Assembly: GCF_042466685.1 (NCBI RefSeq)
Contig: NZ_CP170448.1
Span: 434,001 to 498,000, forward strand
Direction of reading: 5' to 3'
DNA: 64,000 bases
Source of the DNA: Vreelandella sp042466685
Lineage (GTDB): Bacteria; Pseudomonadota; Gammaproteobacteria; Pseudomonadales; Halomonadaceae
Below are positions 44,792-53,897 of this stretch, piece by piece; the first letter of the stretch is position 1, and each line of letters opens with the position of its first letter. The notes beneath the pieces were generated by a model. That model was given only the letters and a program-made list of their open reading frames with translations. It was not told the DNA's origin and made no database searches. The position numbers were made by a program, and so were the translations under genes.

Positions 44792-46363
44792 GTGAAAATA
44801 GGTGCCCCGAAAGAGAGTGCCCGGGGGGAAGCGCGGGTCGCGCTAACCCCCGAGAGCGCCAAGCAAATTCAGAAGCTAGGCCACGAGTGCTTAGTAGAAT
44901 CCGGCGCTGGACTAGCGGCGGGCTTTAATGACGACACTTATCGTGATGCGGGCGTTACCGTAGTGGAAGGAGCCGACGCGCTCTGGAATGACACTGATGT
45001 GGTCATTAAAGTCCGCGAGCCTTCCGATGATGAGGCCGCGCGCCTGCGCCAAGGCCAAACCCTCATAGCCTTCTTCTGGCCCGCGCAAAACGAAGCGCTG
45101 CTGGAAAAATGCAAGGCACAAGGCGCCAGCGTAATCGCCATGGACATGGTGCCGCGGATTTCCCGGGCCCAGAAAATGGACGCGCTCTCCTCCATGGCCA
45201 ATATCGCCGGTTACCGCGCGGTAGTTGAAGCCGGCAATAATTTTGGCCGCTTCTTTACCGGCCAGGTCACCGCCGCCGGTAAAGTGCCGCCCGCTAAAGT
45301 GCTGGTGATTGGCGCAGGCGTTGCCGGGCTCTCGGCCATTGGCACCGCCACCAGCCTGGGCGCCGTGGTACGCGCCTTTGATGTACGCCCCGAAGTCTCC
45401 GAGCAAATCGAGTCGATGGGTGCGGAGTTTCTGTTTCTCGATTTCGAAGATAGCCAGGATGGCTCAGAAAGCGGTGGCTATGCGTCGCCCTCCAGCCCCG
45501 AGTTCCGTGAAAAGCAGCTGGCGTGCTTCCGCGAACAGGCCGCCGATGTCGATATTGTCATCACCACCGCGCTGATCCCCGGCCGCCCCGCGCCCAAGCT
45601 GTGGCTGGAAGATATGGTGGCGGCTATGAAGCCGGGTTCGGTGGTTATCGACTTAGCCGCCGAGAAGGGCGGCAACTGCGATCTCACCAAGCCAGATGAG
45701 CGCGTTGTCAGCGATAACGGTGTTGTAGTGGTGGGCTACACGGATTTCCCTTCACGCATGGCAACGCAGTCATCGCTGCTTTACGCCACCAATATTCGCC
45801 ATATGCTGACCGATCTCACCCCCGAGAAAGAGGGCGTGATCAATCACAATATGGAAGACGACGTGATTCGGGGCGCCACGGTGACGCACGAAGGCGAAAT
45901 CACCTTCCCGCCGCCACCGCCGAAAGTTAAAGCGATTGCGGCCGCTAAGCCGAAGAAAAAAGAGAAAGAGCCGACGCCGGAAGAGAAAAAGGCCGCGGAG
46001 CTAGCCACCTTCAAAGCGCAAACCAAGCGTCAGGTGAGCCTACTGGCCATCGGCGGTGTATTGATGCTGCTGCTGGGCCAAGTGGCGCCAGCGTCCTTTA
46101 TGCAGCACTTTATTGTCTTTGTGCTGGCATGTTTTATCGGCTTCCAGGTGATTTGGAAAGTAAGCCACTCGCTACACACGCCCTTGATGGCGGTGACCAA
46201 TGCGATTTCGGGCATCATTATTTTGGGGGCGATTCTGCAGATTGGCTCCGGCAGCGCAGTGGTGAGCGTGCTGGCGGCGATCTCAGTACTGATCGCGTCA
46301 ATCAATATCGTGGGTGGCTTCCTGGTGACACGCCGGATGCTGGCCATGTTCCAAAAATCCTAA
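44792..46363 (+). CDS. pntA: Proton-translocating NAD(P) transhydrogenase subunit alpha
   Basis: A full-length PntA (523 aa): the NAD(H)-binding domain I with KIGAPKESARGEARVALTP, RISRAQKMDALSSMANIAGY and VLVIGAGVAGLSAIG (about residues 170-184), a charged linker rich in Lys/Glu/Pro (380-410), and four C-terminal membrane helices. It forms, with PntB, the membrane enzyme that uses the proton gradient to make NADPH from NADH. Start GTG 44792 with GGGAGA upstream. The NADPH it makes could feed the SDR reductases nearby, but pntAB is a general gene and this link is inferred. Confidence 0.96.
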   Translation: MKIGAPKESARGEARVALTPESAKQIQKLGHECLVESGAGLAAGFNDDTYRDAGVTVVEGADALWNDTDVVIKVREPSDDEAARLRQGQTLIAFFWPAQNEALLEKCKAQGASVIAMDMVPRISRAQKMDALSSMANIAGYRAVVEAGNNFGRFFTGQVTAAGKVPPAKVLVIGAGVAGLSAIGTATSLGAVVRAFDVRPEVSEQIESMGAEFLFLDFEDSQDGSESGGYASPSSPEFREKQLACFREQAADVDIVITTALIPGRPAPKLWLEDMVAAMKPGSVVIDLAAEKGGNCDLTKPDERVVSDNGVVVVGYTDFPSRMATQSSLLYATNIRHMLTDLTPEKEGVINHNMEDDVIRGATVTHEGEITFPPPPPKVKAIAAAKPKKKEKEPTPEEKKAAELATFKAQTKRQVSLLAIGGVLMLLLGQVAPASFMQHFIVFVLACFIGFQVIWKVSHSLHTPLMAVTNAISGIIILGAILQIGSGSAVVSVLAAISVLIASINIVGGFLVTRRMLAMFQKS

Positions 46364-46379
46364 GCGGCGGAGAGACGAT

Positions 46380-47822
46380 ATGTTAGGTCAAGGATTCGTA
46401 TCTGCCGCGGCAATCGCGGCGAGCGTACTGTTTATTCTGTCGTTAGGCGGGTTAAGCAACCAGGAAAAAGCCAAGCGGGCCGTATGGTATGGCATCGTGG
46501 GTATGGCGGTGGCGGTGTTCTTCACGGCCCTCGGCCCCGGTATCGGCGGCTACTGGTGGCTTATTCCGATGATGCTAATCGGCGCGGGTATTGGTGCCTA
46601 TGTGGCGGGGAAGGTCGAGATGACCGAAATGCCCCAGCTTGTGGCAGCGTTGCATAGCTTTGTGGGTTTGGCCGCGGTGTTCGTGGCTTGGAGCGCAGAC
46701 CTAGAGCGACGCAGGGTAATGGCGGCGCGTGCCGCTGAGGCGTCGTTGGATCAGTTCTCCGCCTTTGCTGCGCTAGTCGCGACGAAAGCCCCCGACGAGC
46801 TGATGTTCCTGCAGGTTGAGGTAGTGCTGGGCATCTTTATCGGTGCGGTGACGTTTACAGGCTCGGTAGTCGCCTTCGGCAAGCTGGCAGGTAAAGTGGA
46901 TGGGAAGCCTCGCCAGTTACCCGGCGGGCATATGCTCAATGCCGGAGCTGCAGTGCTGTCACTGCTGCTGGCGATTCTCTACCTGAACGGTGCGGGCTTC
47001 TGGACGCTGATTGTGCTGGCGGCGCTGGCCTTCTTCATCGGCTACCACCTGATCATGGGCATTGGCGGGGCCGATATGCCGGTGGTCGTTTCAATGCTCA
47101 ACAGCTATTCCGGCTGGGCAGCGGCTGCTATCGGCTTCACGCTCTCTAACGATCTGCTGATTGTCACCGGCGCGCTGGTGGGGTCATCGGGTGCGATTCT
47201 CTCTTACATTATGTGTAAGGCGATGAACCGCAACTTCGTTAACGTGATTTTGGGTGGCTTTGGCGGAAGCTCTGGACCGGCGGCAGAGATTGAAGGCGAA
47301 CAGGTGGCGATTGACGCCGGTGGCGTAGCCAGCGCTCTGAACGATGCCGATAGCGTGATCATCGTGCCGGGTTACGGCATGGCGGTGGCTCAGGCGCAGA
47401 CGGCGGTGAGCGACTTGGTGCGTAAGCTTCGCGCAGCGGGTAAAACCGTGCGCTTCGGTATTCACCCGGTGGCTGGCCGCTTGCCAGGGCATATGAACGT
47501 ACTGCTGGCCGAGGCCAAAGTGCCTTACGACATCGTGCTGGAGATGGACGAAATCAACGACGATTTCGCCACTACCGACGTGGTGATCGTGATTGGCTCC
47601 AACGACATCGTGAACCCAGCGGCGGAGGAAGATCCCAAAAGTCCTATCGCGGGTATGCCGGTGCTAAAAGTATGGGAAGCCAAGCAGGTGTTTGTCAGCA
47701 AACGCGGCCAGGGCACCGGCTACTCGGGTATCGAGAACCCACTGTTCTTCAAAGACAACACGCGGATGTTCTACGGCGATGCCCGGGATAGCTTGAATAC
47801 GCTGCTGCCGTTGATTGATTAG
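46380..47822 (+). CDS. pntB: Proton-translocating NAD(P) transhydrogenase subunit beta
   Basis: A 480-residue PntB of normal length: about nine membrane helices, then the NADP(H)-binding domain III with VIIVPGYGMAVAQAQ, GIHPVAGRLPGHMNVLLAEA and VIGSNDIVNPAA. A GGCGGAGAGACG sequence precedes the ATG, 17 bp after pntA, so both are one operon. Confidence 0.97.
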   Translation: MLGQGFVSAAAIAASVLFILSLGGLSNQEKAKRAVWYGIVGMAVAVFFTALGPGIGGYWWLIPMMLIGAGIGAYVAGKVEMTEMPQLVAALHSFVGLAAVFVAWSADLERRRVMAARAAEASLDQFSAFAALVATKAPDELMFLQVEVVLGIFIGAVTFTGSVVAFGKLAGKVDGKPRQLPGGHMLNAGAAVLSLLLAILYLNGAGFWTLIVLAALAFFIGYHLIMGIGGADMPVVVSMLNSYSGWAAAAIGFTLSNDLLIVTGALVGSSGAILSYIMCKAMNRNFVNVILGGFGGSSGPAAEIEGEQVAIDAGGVASALNDADSVIIVPGYGMAVAQAQTAVSDLVRKLRAAGKTVRFGIHPVAGRLPGHMNVLLAEAKVPYDIVLEMDEINDDFATTDVVIVIGSNDIVNPAAEEDPKSPIAGMPVLKVWEAKQVFVSKRGQGTGYSGIENPLFFKDNTRMFYGDARDSLNTLLPLID

Positions 47823-47884
47823 AGTTAGGTATCGAGTCCTTGGTGATGATTAGTCAGCCTTACGATTAATAACTCTAGTTGTTA

Positions 47885-48250
47885 GGGCTGTATTTTTTCC
47901 GTCGCGGTGATCGTTGATTGATGTTGCAGCGCCCTGGCCGAGTAATGGCTATAGCGTCAGTGCCTAGCGAATACGGCAATTGAAAGGTTCGACCACCCTG
48001 TTTATATAGGGCTTTCCGGTTTTGCATAGGTGGAGTTCGATGCCACGAGCCAGGGCTCTTATTGGCAAATGAATGACGACCGCCAGGCTGGTGCTCTTTG
48101 CTCGGGTGAAGCGATCTGAAAAGGCCTTTCACTGTCGGTCAGTACAGTCTGGGTTTTGAAGAGGGCTTTTTTCTGTACCCACTTCATGAACGTCAACGCA
48201 TCGTTCGCGGGCTTCCGACACCTGAATTCCCAGTCGGCCCAGCGCGTAAC
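47885..48250 (-). mobile_element. IS481-type transposase (DDE integrase core) fragment
   Basis: Minus-strand frames contain RVTRWADWEFRCR, FMKWVQKKALFKTQTVLTDS and, after a frameshift, RALARGIELHLCKTGKPYIN with RVVEPFNCRIR, matching the integrase core order of IS481-type elements (FLxxL...ILTDNG...GIxHxxTxPxxPxTNGxVERFNRTI). Stops and missing residues show decay; the N-terminal DNA-binding part and ends were not identified. Confidence 0.6.
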
Positions 48251-48439
48251 TCGGATGATGGTGATACTAAGGTAGTGCTTCAGCTGCTTGTTAGGTAACT
48301 CGGGCGGTTGCTTAATATAGATATACACGAAGCTATACTTTATACCCATTGATAAATGGGGAATTACCAGCATTGCTACTTAACAACTGCCGCAACGGTG
48401 CAATTAATAATTCAACCTCTTACGATATGGTAGAGAACT

Positions 48440-49417
48440 ATGAAACAACCTTTGGCTCCTCCAGAAATCTTAGCTTTCGGTGAGGCCATGACGATGTTCG
48501 TCGCTAAAGAGCACGGCGAAATGAGCAGCGTCGAGAATTTCCAGCGTCGAATTGCTGGGGCGGATACCAACGTGGCCATAGGCCTAGCTCGCTTAGGTTT
48601 CCATGTAGGTTGGTTGAGTCGAGTCGGTAACGATGGTTTTGGATGCTTCGTTCGGCAAGCTTTGGAGGCCGAAGGACTCGACTGCCGACACTTGCATATC
48701 GATCCAGCTCATCCCACCGGATTAGTTTTTAAAGAGCGTGCACAAAACGGTGTTGACCCTAACGTGGAATACTATCGTCGTGGTAGTGCTGCTAGTCACT
48801 TGGCACTGTCAGACGCTGAAGGCGTTGATTTTAAGGCACTGCGCCACGTCCATGCTACCGGCATCCCCCCAGCACTTTCATCAAGCTCCCGTGAGCTCGC
48901 CGAGACTATACTTGAGAGGGCCCGAAACGCTGGTGCGACCCTCTCTTTCGATCCCAATATTCGCCCTAGTCTGTGGAGTAGCAAAGCAGAAATGCGCGAA
49001 GTTCTTAACGCTATGGCAGCCCGCGCCGACTGGGTGCTGCCTGGCCTAGCAGAGGGACGCTTGCTGACTGGGCGAGACAGCCCTGAAGCGATTGCAGACT
49101 TTTATTTAGAACGTGGTGCGAGGGCTGTCATCATTAAGTTGGGTCCCCAAGGTAGCTATTATCGAGGTAGTCTAGGCGGCATTCACTCTGACTTCACTAT
49201 GCCGGGCGTACCGGTTGATAAGGTCGTCGATACTGTGGGCGCTGGAGACGGCTTCGCTGTGGGCGTTATCAGCGCATTGCTTGATGGCCTTTCCCCGAGG
49301 GAGGCTTTGCAGCGTGGCAATCTTATCGGAGCTCTGGCGGTACAGGTGCGCGGTGATATGGAAGGCTTACCCGACCACAAGCTCCTGGTTCGATTGGAAA
49401 CTACGCTAATCAAATAA
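48440..49417 (+). CDS. kdgK: 2-keto-3-deoxygluconate (KDG) kinase, 325 aa
   Basis: A PfkB/ribokinase-family sugar kinase: AFGEAMTMFVAKE at the start, AGADTNVAIGLARLG near 40, and the signature DTVGAGDGFAVGV with the catalytic Asp near 270. EYYRRGSAASHL fits the substrate region of KDG kinases. It phosphorylates KDG to KDPG, the last committed step before the Entner-Doudoroff aldolase. The alginate gene set upstream supplies KDG, and pntAB plus an IS relic now separate it from that set. No KDPG aldolase gene follows. Confidence 0.9.
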   Translation: MKQPLAPPEILAFGEAMTMFVAKEHGEMSSVENFQRRIAGADTNVAIGLARLGFHVGWLSRVGNDGFGCFVRQALEAEGLDCRHLHIDPAHPTGLVFKERAQNGVDPNVEYYRRGSAASHLALSDAEGVDFKALRHVHATGIPPALSSSSRELAETILERARNAGATLSFDPNIRPSLWSSKAEMREVLNAMAARADWVLPGLAEGRLLTGRDSPEAIADFYLERGARAVIIKLGPQGSYYRGSLGGIHSDFTMPGVPVDKVVDTVGAGDGFAVGVISALLDGLSPREALQRGNLIGALAVQVRGDMEGLPDHKLLVRLETTLIK

Positions 49418-49782
49418 GGTGCATTGCATTTTATCGGGTAACGCTGCTTTTATCTCTGAATTTAACTAATAAGCGCAGCACCTGCGGTTTCTAGTGCTCA
49501 TGAGCATTCACCTAAGAAAACCTGGGCTGGGGTTAGGTATCCCAGCCGCTTTCTTGATCTATCGTTTAGCTCATTGACAACACTGAGTCGCCTCTGGATT
49601 CGTAGACACCACTTGGGGTTTGAAGAGGTTGCCTGACTGGTCAATTTGAGTTCTGGGTAAGGATCTTTCATTCAGTAAGGTGGCATTCCATCAGCTTTCG
49701 CTAGACCACCCAGATAGAACGCACAAAAAAGCCGCTAAGCGAAACTTCAGGCGGCATTAGAATGGTTTCATGCGTGGTGCTA
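49418..49782. other. Intergenic region, possible outer limit of the integrative element
   Basis: No gene was found. GGCTGGG (49525-49531) and CCCAGCC (49541-49547) form a hairpin, with TTTTCTT after it on the minus strand. The region lies between chromosomal kdgK and the convergent integrase operon and may contain the left end of that element. Confidence 0.35.
49725..49755 (-). terminator. Terminator of the integrase operon
   Basis: On the minus strand a hairpin built from GCCGCCTGAAG and CTTAGCGGC leads into six T residues, 28 bases after the HD protein stop. Confidence 0.75.
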
Positions 49783-50733
49783 TTACGTCTGTAAGGTTGA
49801 TACCTCGGGTCGCCAAAAAATGTTTTGGCCAAGACGGCTGAAGCCCCAGTGGCTTTTGGTACGAAATGCTCGCACTTGGTTATCGGCCATTGCACTTTGC
49901 CCGTCGGCATCACGGATATAACGAGCGAGTGTTATGGCGGCTTTCTGGCCGTAGCGTGCACCCGGTGAGGCGCATGTCCAAATATGCCGCAGCATGATGG
50001 CAAGGTCAGACGCGTGCTTATCCAAATACGCCAGCCCATAGGCGCAGGCTTCCAATGTAAAGGCATCGTGGCTGCAAAGCTTCCAGGCGGCGTTTGGTTT
50101 GCCTTTAGAATCGTAGGTATAGGTCTTGCCAATATCGTGTAACAACCCGGCCACAAAACACGTTTCTTGCATCAAGCGCGACATGGCGGGCTCGTTAAGA
50201 CGCAGCATTGCCACGGCATTGTTAGCGACATTCAACGAATGCTCTAGCAAGCCGCCCGGGTAGGCATGGTGATAATTGACGCTGGCCGGCGCATTCAAAA
50301 AAGCTTCAAGACGATCCTTGCGTTCCAGTACCCGCGTCAAAAACGCCCGGAGGTGCTCTGATTGAAGAGACTGCACGGTCGTGACTAACTGATCAAATAC
50401 CGCTGGTACTGGGCAATACACCCGCGGCAACGAGTGCAGTGTATTAAGCGAAATTACTTCCTCTCGGGTCGCCTTGCGAAACTCATCAAGTAAAAACTGG
50501 CCTGATAAGCACTTCACCCCAGAGGCGGTGACAAAATCCAAATGACCGATGCGCTCAGGTATAAGCGTTTTGTTCAGGTTGAGCATCGCGACTTGATCCC
50601 CCGCGCAATCGCTCAGCCGCAGTTTTAAGAAGGGCGTTTTCACGTTATCAAACTCCGCCACACGCCCAGTAAGGCGGTAAGTGCCCGTGAAGGTGCGAGA
50701 CAGGTGAGTAGGGATGTTATCAAGCCGTTTCAT
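49783..50733 (-). CDS. HD-domain protein with N-terminal OB fold (YhaM-like), 316 aa
   Basis: An N-terminal OB-like strand set (TFTGTYRLTGRVAEFDNVKT) is followed by a metal-dependent HD domain: YHHAYPGGLLEHSLNVANNA near 150-170 and AGLLHDIGKTYTYD near 195, the HD pair. This order is that of YhaM/Cbf1 3'-5' exoribonucleases. The start ATG 50733 lies inside the integrase gene (14-base overlap), eight bases after AAGGAG, so the longer frame to 50814 is unlikely. Being coupled to an integrase points to a role in the element's life cycle, perhaps nucleic-acid processing; that link is inference. Confidence 0.8.
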   Translation of the reverse strand: MKRLDNIPTHLSRTFTGTYRLTGRVAEFDNVKTPFLKLRLSDCAGDQVAMLNLNKTLIPERIGHLDFVTASGVKCLSGQFLLDEFRKATREEVISLNTLHSLPRVYCPVPAVFDQLVTTVQSLQSEHLRAFLTRVLERKDRLEAFLNAPASVNYHHAYPGGLLEHSLNVANNAVAMLRLNEPAMSRLMQETCFVAGLLHDIGKTYTYDSKGKPNAAWKLCSHDAFTLEACAYGLAYLDKHASDLAIMLRHIWTCASPGARYGQKAAITLARYIRDADGQSAMADNQVRAFRTKSHWGFSRLGQNIFWRPEVSTLQT

Positions 50734-51940
50734 GACGCTGCTCCTTCTGGGGCTTAGTGGGCGTGGTGTTGCCGAGTAAACGCTCAAAGGCGGAGCCATC
50801 CATACGGGTGGCATTAGGGACGTAACGTGAATAGACCTTGAACAGCATCTCGGTTGAACTGTGGCCCAGCATTCGAGCCACCCATTCTGGGTTTTCTCCA
50901 GAAGCCAAAAAGAGTGTCGCAGCAGTATGGCGCGTTTGATAAGGACGGCGTTTGGTTAGACCAAGAGACTTGAGCAAGGGATACCACACGCGCTTCGTCA
51001 CGTTATTGTGGTCAAGCGGCTGCCCCAGCTGATTGCAGAACACGTACTTACTCATATGTCCAGTGGCGGCGTACTGCGTTTTTAGCGCATCGTATACCTG
51101 CCCAAACATGGGGATTTCACGCTGCGATCCATCGGTCTTGGTGTATTCCGTTTCGCCATTGATCAATGTTTCGCGTACTAAGATTTCACGCTTAGCAAAA
51201 TCAATGTTTTTCCACTTCAACCCATCGACTTCGCCGGTGCGCATGCCCGTAAAAAAGCGCACGGTGTAATAGTTGCAATAGTCTGGGCGGACGTTGTCGA
51301 TGATGCGTTGCACCTCGTGTAGCGAAAACGGCTCAATATGCGTCTTCTGCAGCTTTAACGGCTTAATATTTTTGTACGGCGTCTCATAATCGAAACGCTC
51401 GGCCGCCTCATCAAGCACCATACGCAAAATGGACATATGGCTGTTGATCGTCTTTGGAGATACCAGTCCCGTAGCACCGCGGCCCTTGCGTTTAGCCAGC
51501 TTGGCGCGAAACGCCAGGATGTCGGCCTTGGTGATATCGCCGATGGGCTTTTTCCCAAACGCGGGCTTCAGTGAGCTATCCAAGATCGAGTTCACATTGC
51601 GCACATGAGAAGCACGCCACTGGATTTTGCTCTCGTCGAACCACTGATCAGAAAAATCGTTGAAGAGGGGTGTGTCTAAATCGCTGACTACTTGAGGCTC
51701 AGCTGTATTGGTAGGCTGATGGGTCTTCAGTTTCTGCAAATTGCTGCTGTTGGGAAAGAATTCTGCATAATTGAATTCGCCGAGCAGCATTTTTGCTTCC
51801 ATGCGCTGTAAAAGCTGTTCCAGCTGTTTACGATTTTTTGCGTTATCGTCAAGCAGGGTCTGCTCGCGAAAGCGCTGGCCGTCAAATCGAAAGTCGATAA
51901 AAAGCTTTTTGCTCTCTTGGCGGACGCGAACCTTACCCAT
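50720..51940 (-). CDS. Tyrosine-recombinase integrase, 406 aa
   Basis: An N-terminal arm-binding domain (MGKVRVRQESKKLFIDFRFD, DUF3596 type), a SAM-like core-binding domain (about 95-200), and a catalytic domain with Arg in FFTGMRTGEVDGL, YQTRHTAATLFLASGENPEW, MLGHSSTEM and the nucleophile Tyr in FKVYSRYVPN. ATG 51940 was chosen since GGAGG lies eight bases upstream and it overlaps the end of the excisionase-like gene by eight bases. The element sits against the 3' end of the initiator tRNA, the usual type of target for these enzymes. Confidence 0.93.
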   Translation of the reverse strand: MGKVRVRQESKKLFIDFRFDGQRFREQTLLDDNAKNRKQLEQLLQRMEAKMLLGEFNYAEFFPNSSNLQKLKTHQPTNTAEPQVVSDLDTPLFNDFSDQWFDESKIQWRASHVRNVNSILDSSLKPAFGKKPIGDITKADILAFRAKLAKRKGRGATGLVSPKTINSHMSILRMVLDEAAERFDYETPYKNIKPLKLQKTHIEPFSLHEVQRIIDNVRPDYCNYYTVRFFTGMRTGEVDGLKWKNIDFAKREILVRETLINGETEYTKTDGSQREIPMFGQVYDALKTQYAATGHMSKYVFCNQLGQPLDHNNVTKRVWYPLLKSLGLTKRRPYQTRHTAATLFLASGENPEWVARMLGHSSTEMLFKVYSRYVPNATRMDGSAFERLLGNTTPTKPQKEQRHETA

Positions 51941-52172
51941 GGCATACGCCTCCGTTCGCCATTGGAATGGCGATAGCTTGCTCACGAGGGGTCGCTTTCA
52001 GCATTTCTTCCTGAATAGTTTCCCAGATATAAAGGATTTTCCGACGCCCAAAGGGGCGGATGTAATGAGTGCCTTCAATGAGCACACTATCTTTGAGTTG
52101 CTGGCGGATAGTACGCGCATCGTATTTGATAAGCGATGCTAGCTCTTCCGTTGTCAAAAAAGTGCAGTCCAT
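51933..52172 (-). CDS. Excisionase-like / helix-turn-helix small protein, 79 aa
   Basis: A short basic protein with a MerR/AlpA-like DNA-binding start (FLTTEELASLIKYDARTIRQ) and a wing-like EGTHYIRPFGRRKILYIWE. Its GGAG ribosome site is good and its stop overlaps the integrase start, so the two are co-expressed. Excisionases and recombination directionality factors are commonly placed just before int. It could alternatively be only a regulator. Confidence 0.75.
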   Translation of the reverse strand: MDCTFLTTEELASLIKYDARTIRQQLKDSVLIEGTHYIRPFGRRKILYIWETIQEEMLKATPREQAIAIPMANGGVCHG

Positions 52173-52297
52173 GAGACTATCTCCTCGATCAAGTGATCAT
52201 TTGATAATATTTTTAATCGTTCGATTATAAATATAAACGATCAAATGATTATTTCAACACTTTTTTGATAATTTTAATGATCATATTGGATAAATAG
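52173..52297. promoter_or_regulatory. Divergent operator region of the integrative element
   Basis: This AT-rich gap between the excisionase-like and XRE genes holds repeated TGATCA/ATCAAATGAT motifs: ATCAAGTGATCATTTGAT at 52188-52205 (near-palindrome), AATCG-TT-CGATT at 52215-52226, ATCAAATGAT at 52240-52249 and AATGATCATATT at 52276-52287. They are probably binding sites of the XRE protein controlling both directions. Confidence 0.65.
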
Positions 52298-52549
52298 ATG
52301 ATTCGGTATCACTTAAAAGAGCTGATTGCGGAGAAGGAATTTGAAGAACGGCGCAGGATTACGATAGGCGAGATAGCTAAAGAAACGGGTATTAATCGGA
52401 TGACGTTGTCTAAGATCATCAACCATCCAGGGCATAGTACGGTGACGGATAACCTAGATAAGCTCTGCTACTACTTTGATTGTGAGATCGAGCAGCTGGT
52501 GACTCATATCAAGGAGGCTAAAGATGAATCTGCGCCTTTGTCCGACTAA
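52298..52549 (+). CDS. XRE/Cro-like regulator, 83 aa
   Basis: A single lambda-repressor-like helix-turn-helix: RITIGEIAKETGINRMTLSK with IINHPGHSTVTDNLDKLCYY and FDCEIEQLV. It is divergent from the xis-int operon, with repeated motifs between them, so it most likely represses integrase expression. Confidence 0.85.
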   Translation: MIRYHLKELIAEKEFEERRRITIGEIAKETGINRMTLSKIINHPGHSTVTDNLDKLCYYFDCEIEQLVTHIKEAKDESAPLSD

Positions 52550-52700
52550 GAACGTAGTATGGAAATTAATGGTGGGGTAGGAATTTGTCGTCAGGTGCCT
52601 GAAGGTCACGCAAATTTTTGAACGTCAGTTGCAATGAAAATATTGGGCACGGTGTGGGCACAATATGGGCACAGAGGTATTTGAAATTGCGGGCAACAAA
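52550..52700. other. Short gap between XRE gene and tRNA terminator
   Basis: It contains repeated TGGGCAC words (near 52630, 52647 and 52660). They lie on the integrase side of the tRNA and could be arm-type sites. No gene is seen. Confidence 0.3.
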
Positions 52701-52731
52701 AAAGGCAGATCAGTAAGTTACTGATCTGCCT
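52697..52731 (-). terminator. Terminator of the initiator tRNA gene
   Basis: On the minus strand AAAGGCAGATCAGTAA and TTACTGATCTGCCTTT form a long perfect stem with a tiny loop that runs into TTTTTTGTTG, 12 bases after the tRNA end. Confidence 0.85.
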
Positions 52732-52741
52732 TTCGAAATAT

Positions 52742-52818
<77 letters not shown>

Positions 52819-53089
52819 TCAACGTGTGGCGTATTCTACAGAAGTTTTAGATGAAGTCAATAGGGGGATTAACACGTTTGGCTTATAGCCGTTGATTATG
52901 ACCTGCGGCAACATGGGGTAAGTGCAGCTATGCTTTAAGTAGCCATAACAAAAAGCTTACGTTGGTGCATTTTTTACGCAAATAATGCACTAGGGTAATA
53001 CAGGCGCAGTCGCGCTTATTCACAATGGCTTGCGACATAACGTGCATGTTTTGAGATCCAAGCCATTTGTCATATCAGGGAGGTAGTCA
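52819..53089. other. Promoter region of the tRNA and phaB
   Basis: No gene. It separates the minus-strand initiator tRNA from plus-strand phaB. CAGGGAGG lies just before the phaB start. Confidence 0.35.
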
Positions 53090-53836
53090 ATGGCCAATCA
53101 AGCCCCCGTCGCCTGGGTAACTGGTGGAACTGGTGGTATCGGTACGGCAATTTGTCGTTCGTTGGCAGATGCGGGATATCTGGTCGTGGCGGGTTATCGC
53201 AACCCCGACAAGGCCAAAACCTGGCTAGAAACGCAGCATGCCGACGGCTACAACAATATCGAATTGTCAGGTGTCGACCTTTCTGACCACAACGCCTGCC
53301 TGGAAGGTGCCCGCGAAATCCACGACAAGTATGGCCCGATTAGTGTGCTGGTGAACTGTGCGGGTATCACCCGTGACGGCACCATGAAAAAAATGTCCTA
53401 CGAGCAGTGGTACGAAGTGCTCGACACCAACCTCAACAGCGTATTTAACACCTGTCGTAGCGTCATTGAGATGATGCTTGAGAGTGGCTATGGCCGGATT
53501 ATCAATATTTCATCCATTAATGGCCGTAAAGGCCAGTTTGGTCAGGTTAACTACGCGGCGGCGAAAGCCGGTATGCATGGTTTGACCATGTCGTTGGCAC
53601 AGGAAACAGCGACCAAAGGAATTACCGTCAATACCGTATCACCTGGCTATATCGCCACCGATATGATCATGAATATCCCCGAAAAAGTACGCGAGGCAAT
53701 CCGGGAAACCATTCCAGTGAAGCGCTATGGCACGCCAGAGGAGATTGGCCGATTGGTCACCTTCTTAGCCGATAAGGAGTCAGGTTTTATCACCGGTGCA
53801 AACATCGACATCAACGGTGGTCAGTTCATGGGGTAG
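53090..53836 (+). CDS. phaB: Acetoacetyl-CoA reductase, 248 aa
   Basis: An SDR of the PhaB subgroup: TGGTGGIGTAICRSLADAGY with VVAGYRNPDKAKTWL, NCAGITRDGTMKKM, catalytic Ser/Tyr/Lys in NISSINGRKGQFGQVNYAAAK, and SPGYIATDMIMNIPE. The GQFGQVNY and RDGTMKKM segments are typical of PhaB rather than FabG. It reduces acetoacetyl-CoA to (R)-3-hydroxybutyryl-CoA with NADPH for polyhydroxybutyrate. phaA and phaC are not nearby. A terminator follows the stop. Confidence 0.92.
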   Translation: MANQAPVAWVTGGTGGIGTAICRSLADAGYLVVAGYRNPDKAKTWLETQHADGYNNIELSGVDLSDHNACLEGAREIHDKYGPISVLVNCAGITRDGTMKKMSYEQWYEVLDTNLNSVFNTCRSVIEMMLESGYGRIINISSINGRKGQFGQVNYAAAKAGMHGLTMSLAQETATKGITVNTVSPGYIATDMIMNIPEKVREAIRETIPVKRYGTPEEIGRLVTFLADKESGFITGANIDINGGQFMG

Positions 53837-53860
53837 TCGTTAGCCCAATAGGAGAGCGTA

Positions 53861-53887
53861 AACGGGAGGCTATAAGCCTCCCGTTTT
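53861..53887. terminator. Bidirectional terminator between phaB and the DUF349 gene
   Basis: ACGGGAGGCT and AGCCTCCCGT form a perfect stem around ATA, followed by TTTTC on the plus strand; it lies between convergent stops. Confidence 0.8.
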
Positions 53888-53897
53888 CTTGCTAACG

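Noticed and set aside
49525..49547. Hairpin considered as the terminator of kdgK
   Set aside because: The T-rich tract follows on the minus strand rather than the plus strand and it is more than 100 bases from kdgK, so it was not called as its terminator.
49418..52741. Search for a direct repeat of the tRNA 3' end marking the far element boundary
   Set aside because: No convincing copy of the tRNA end sequence was found by eye to the left; the boundary is left open.
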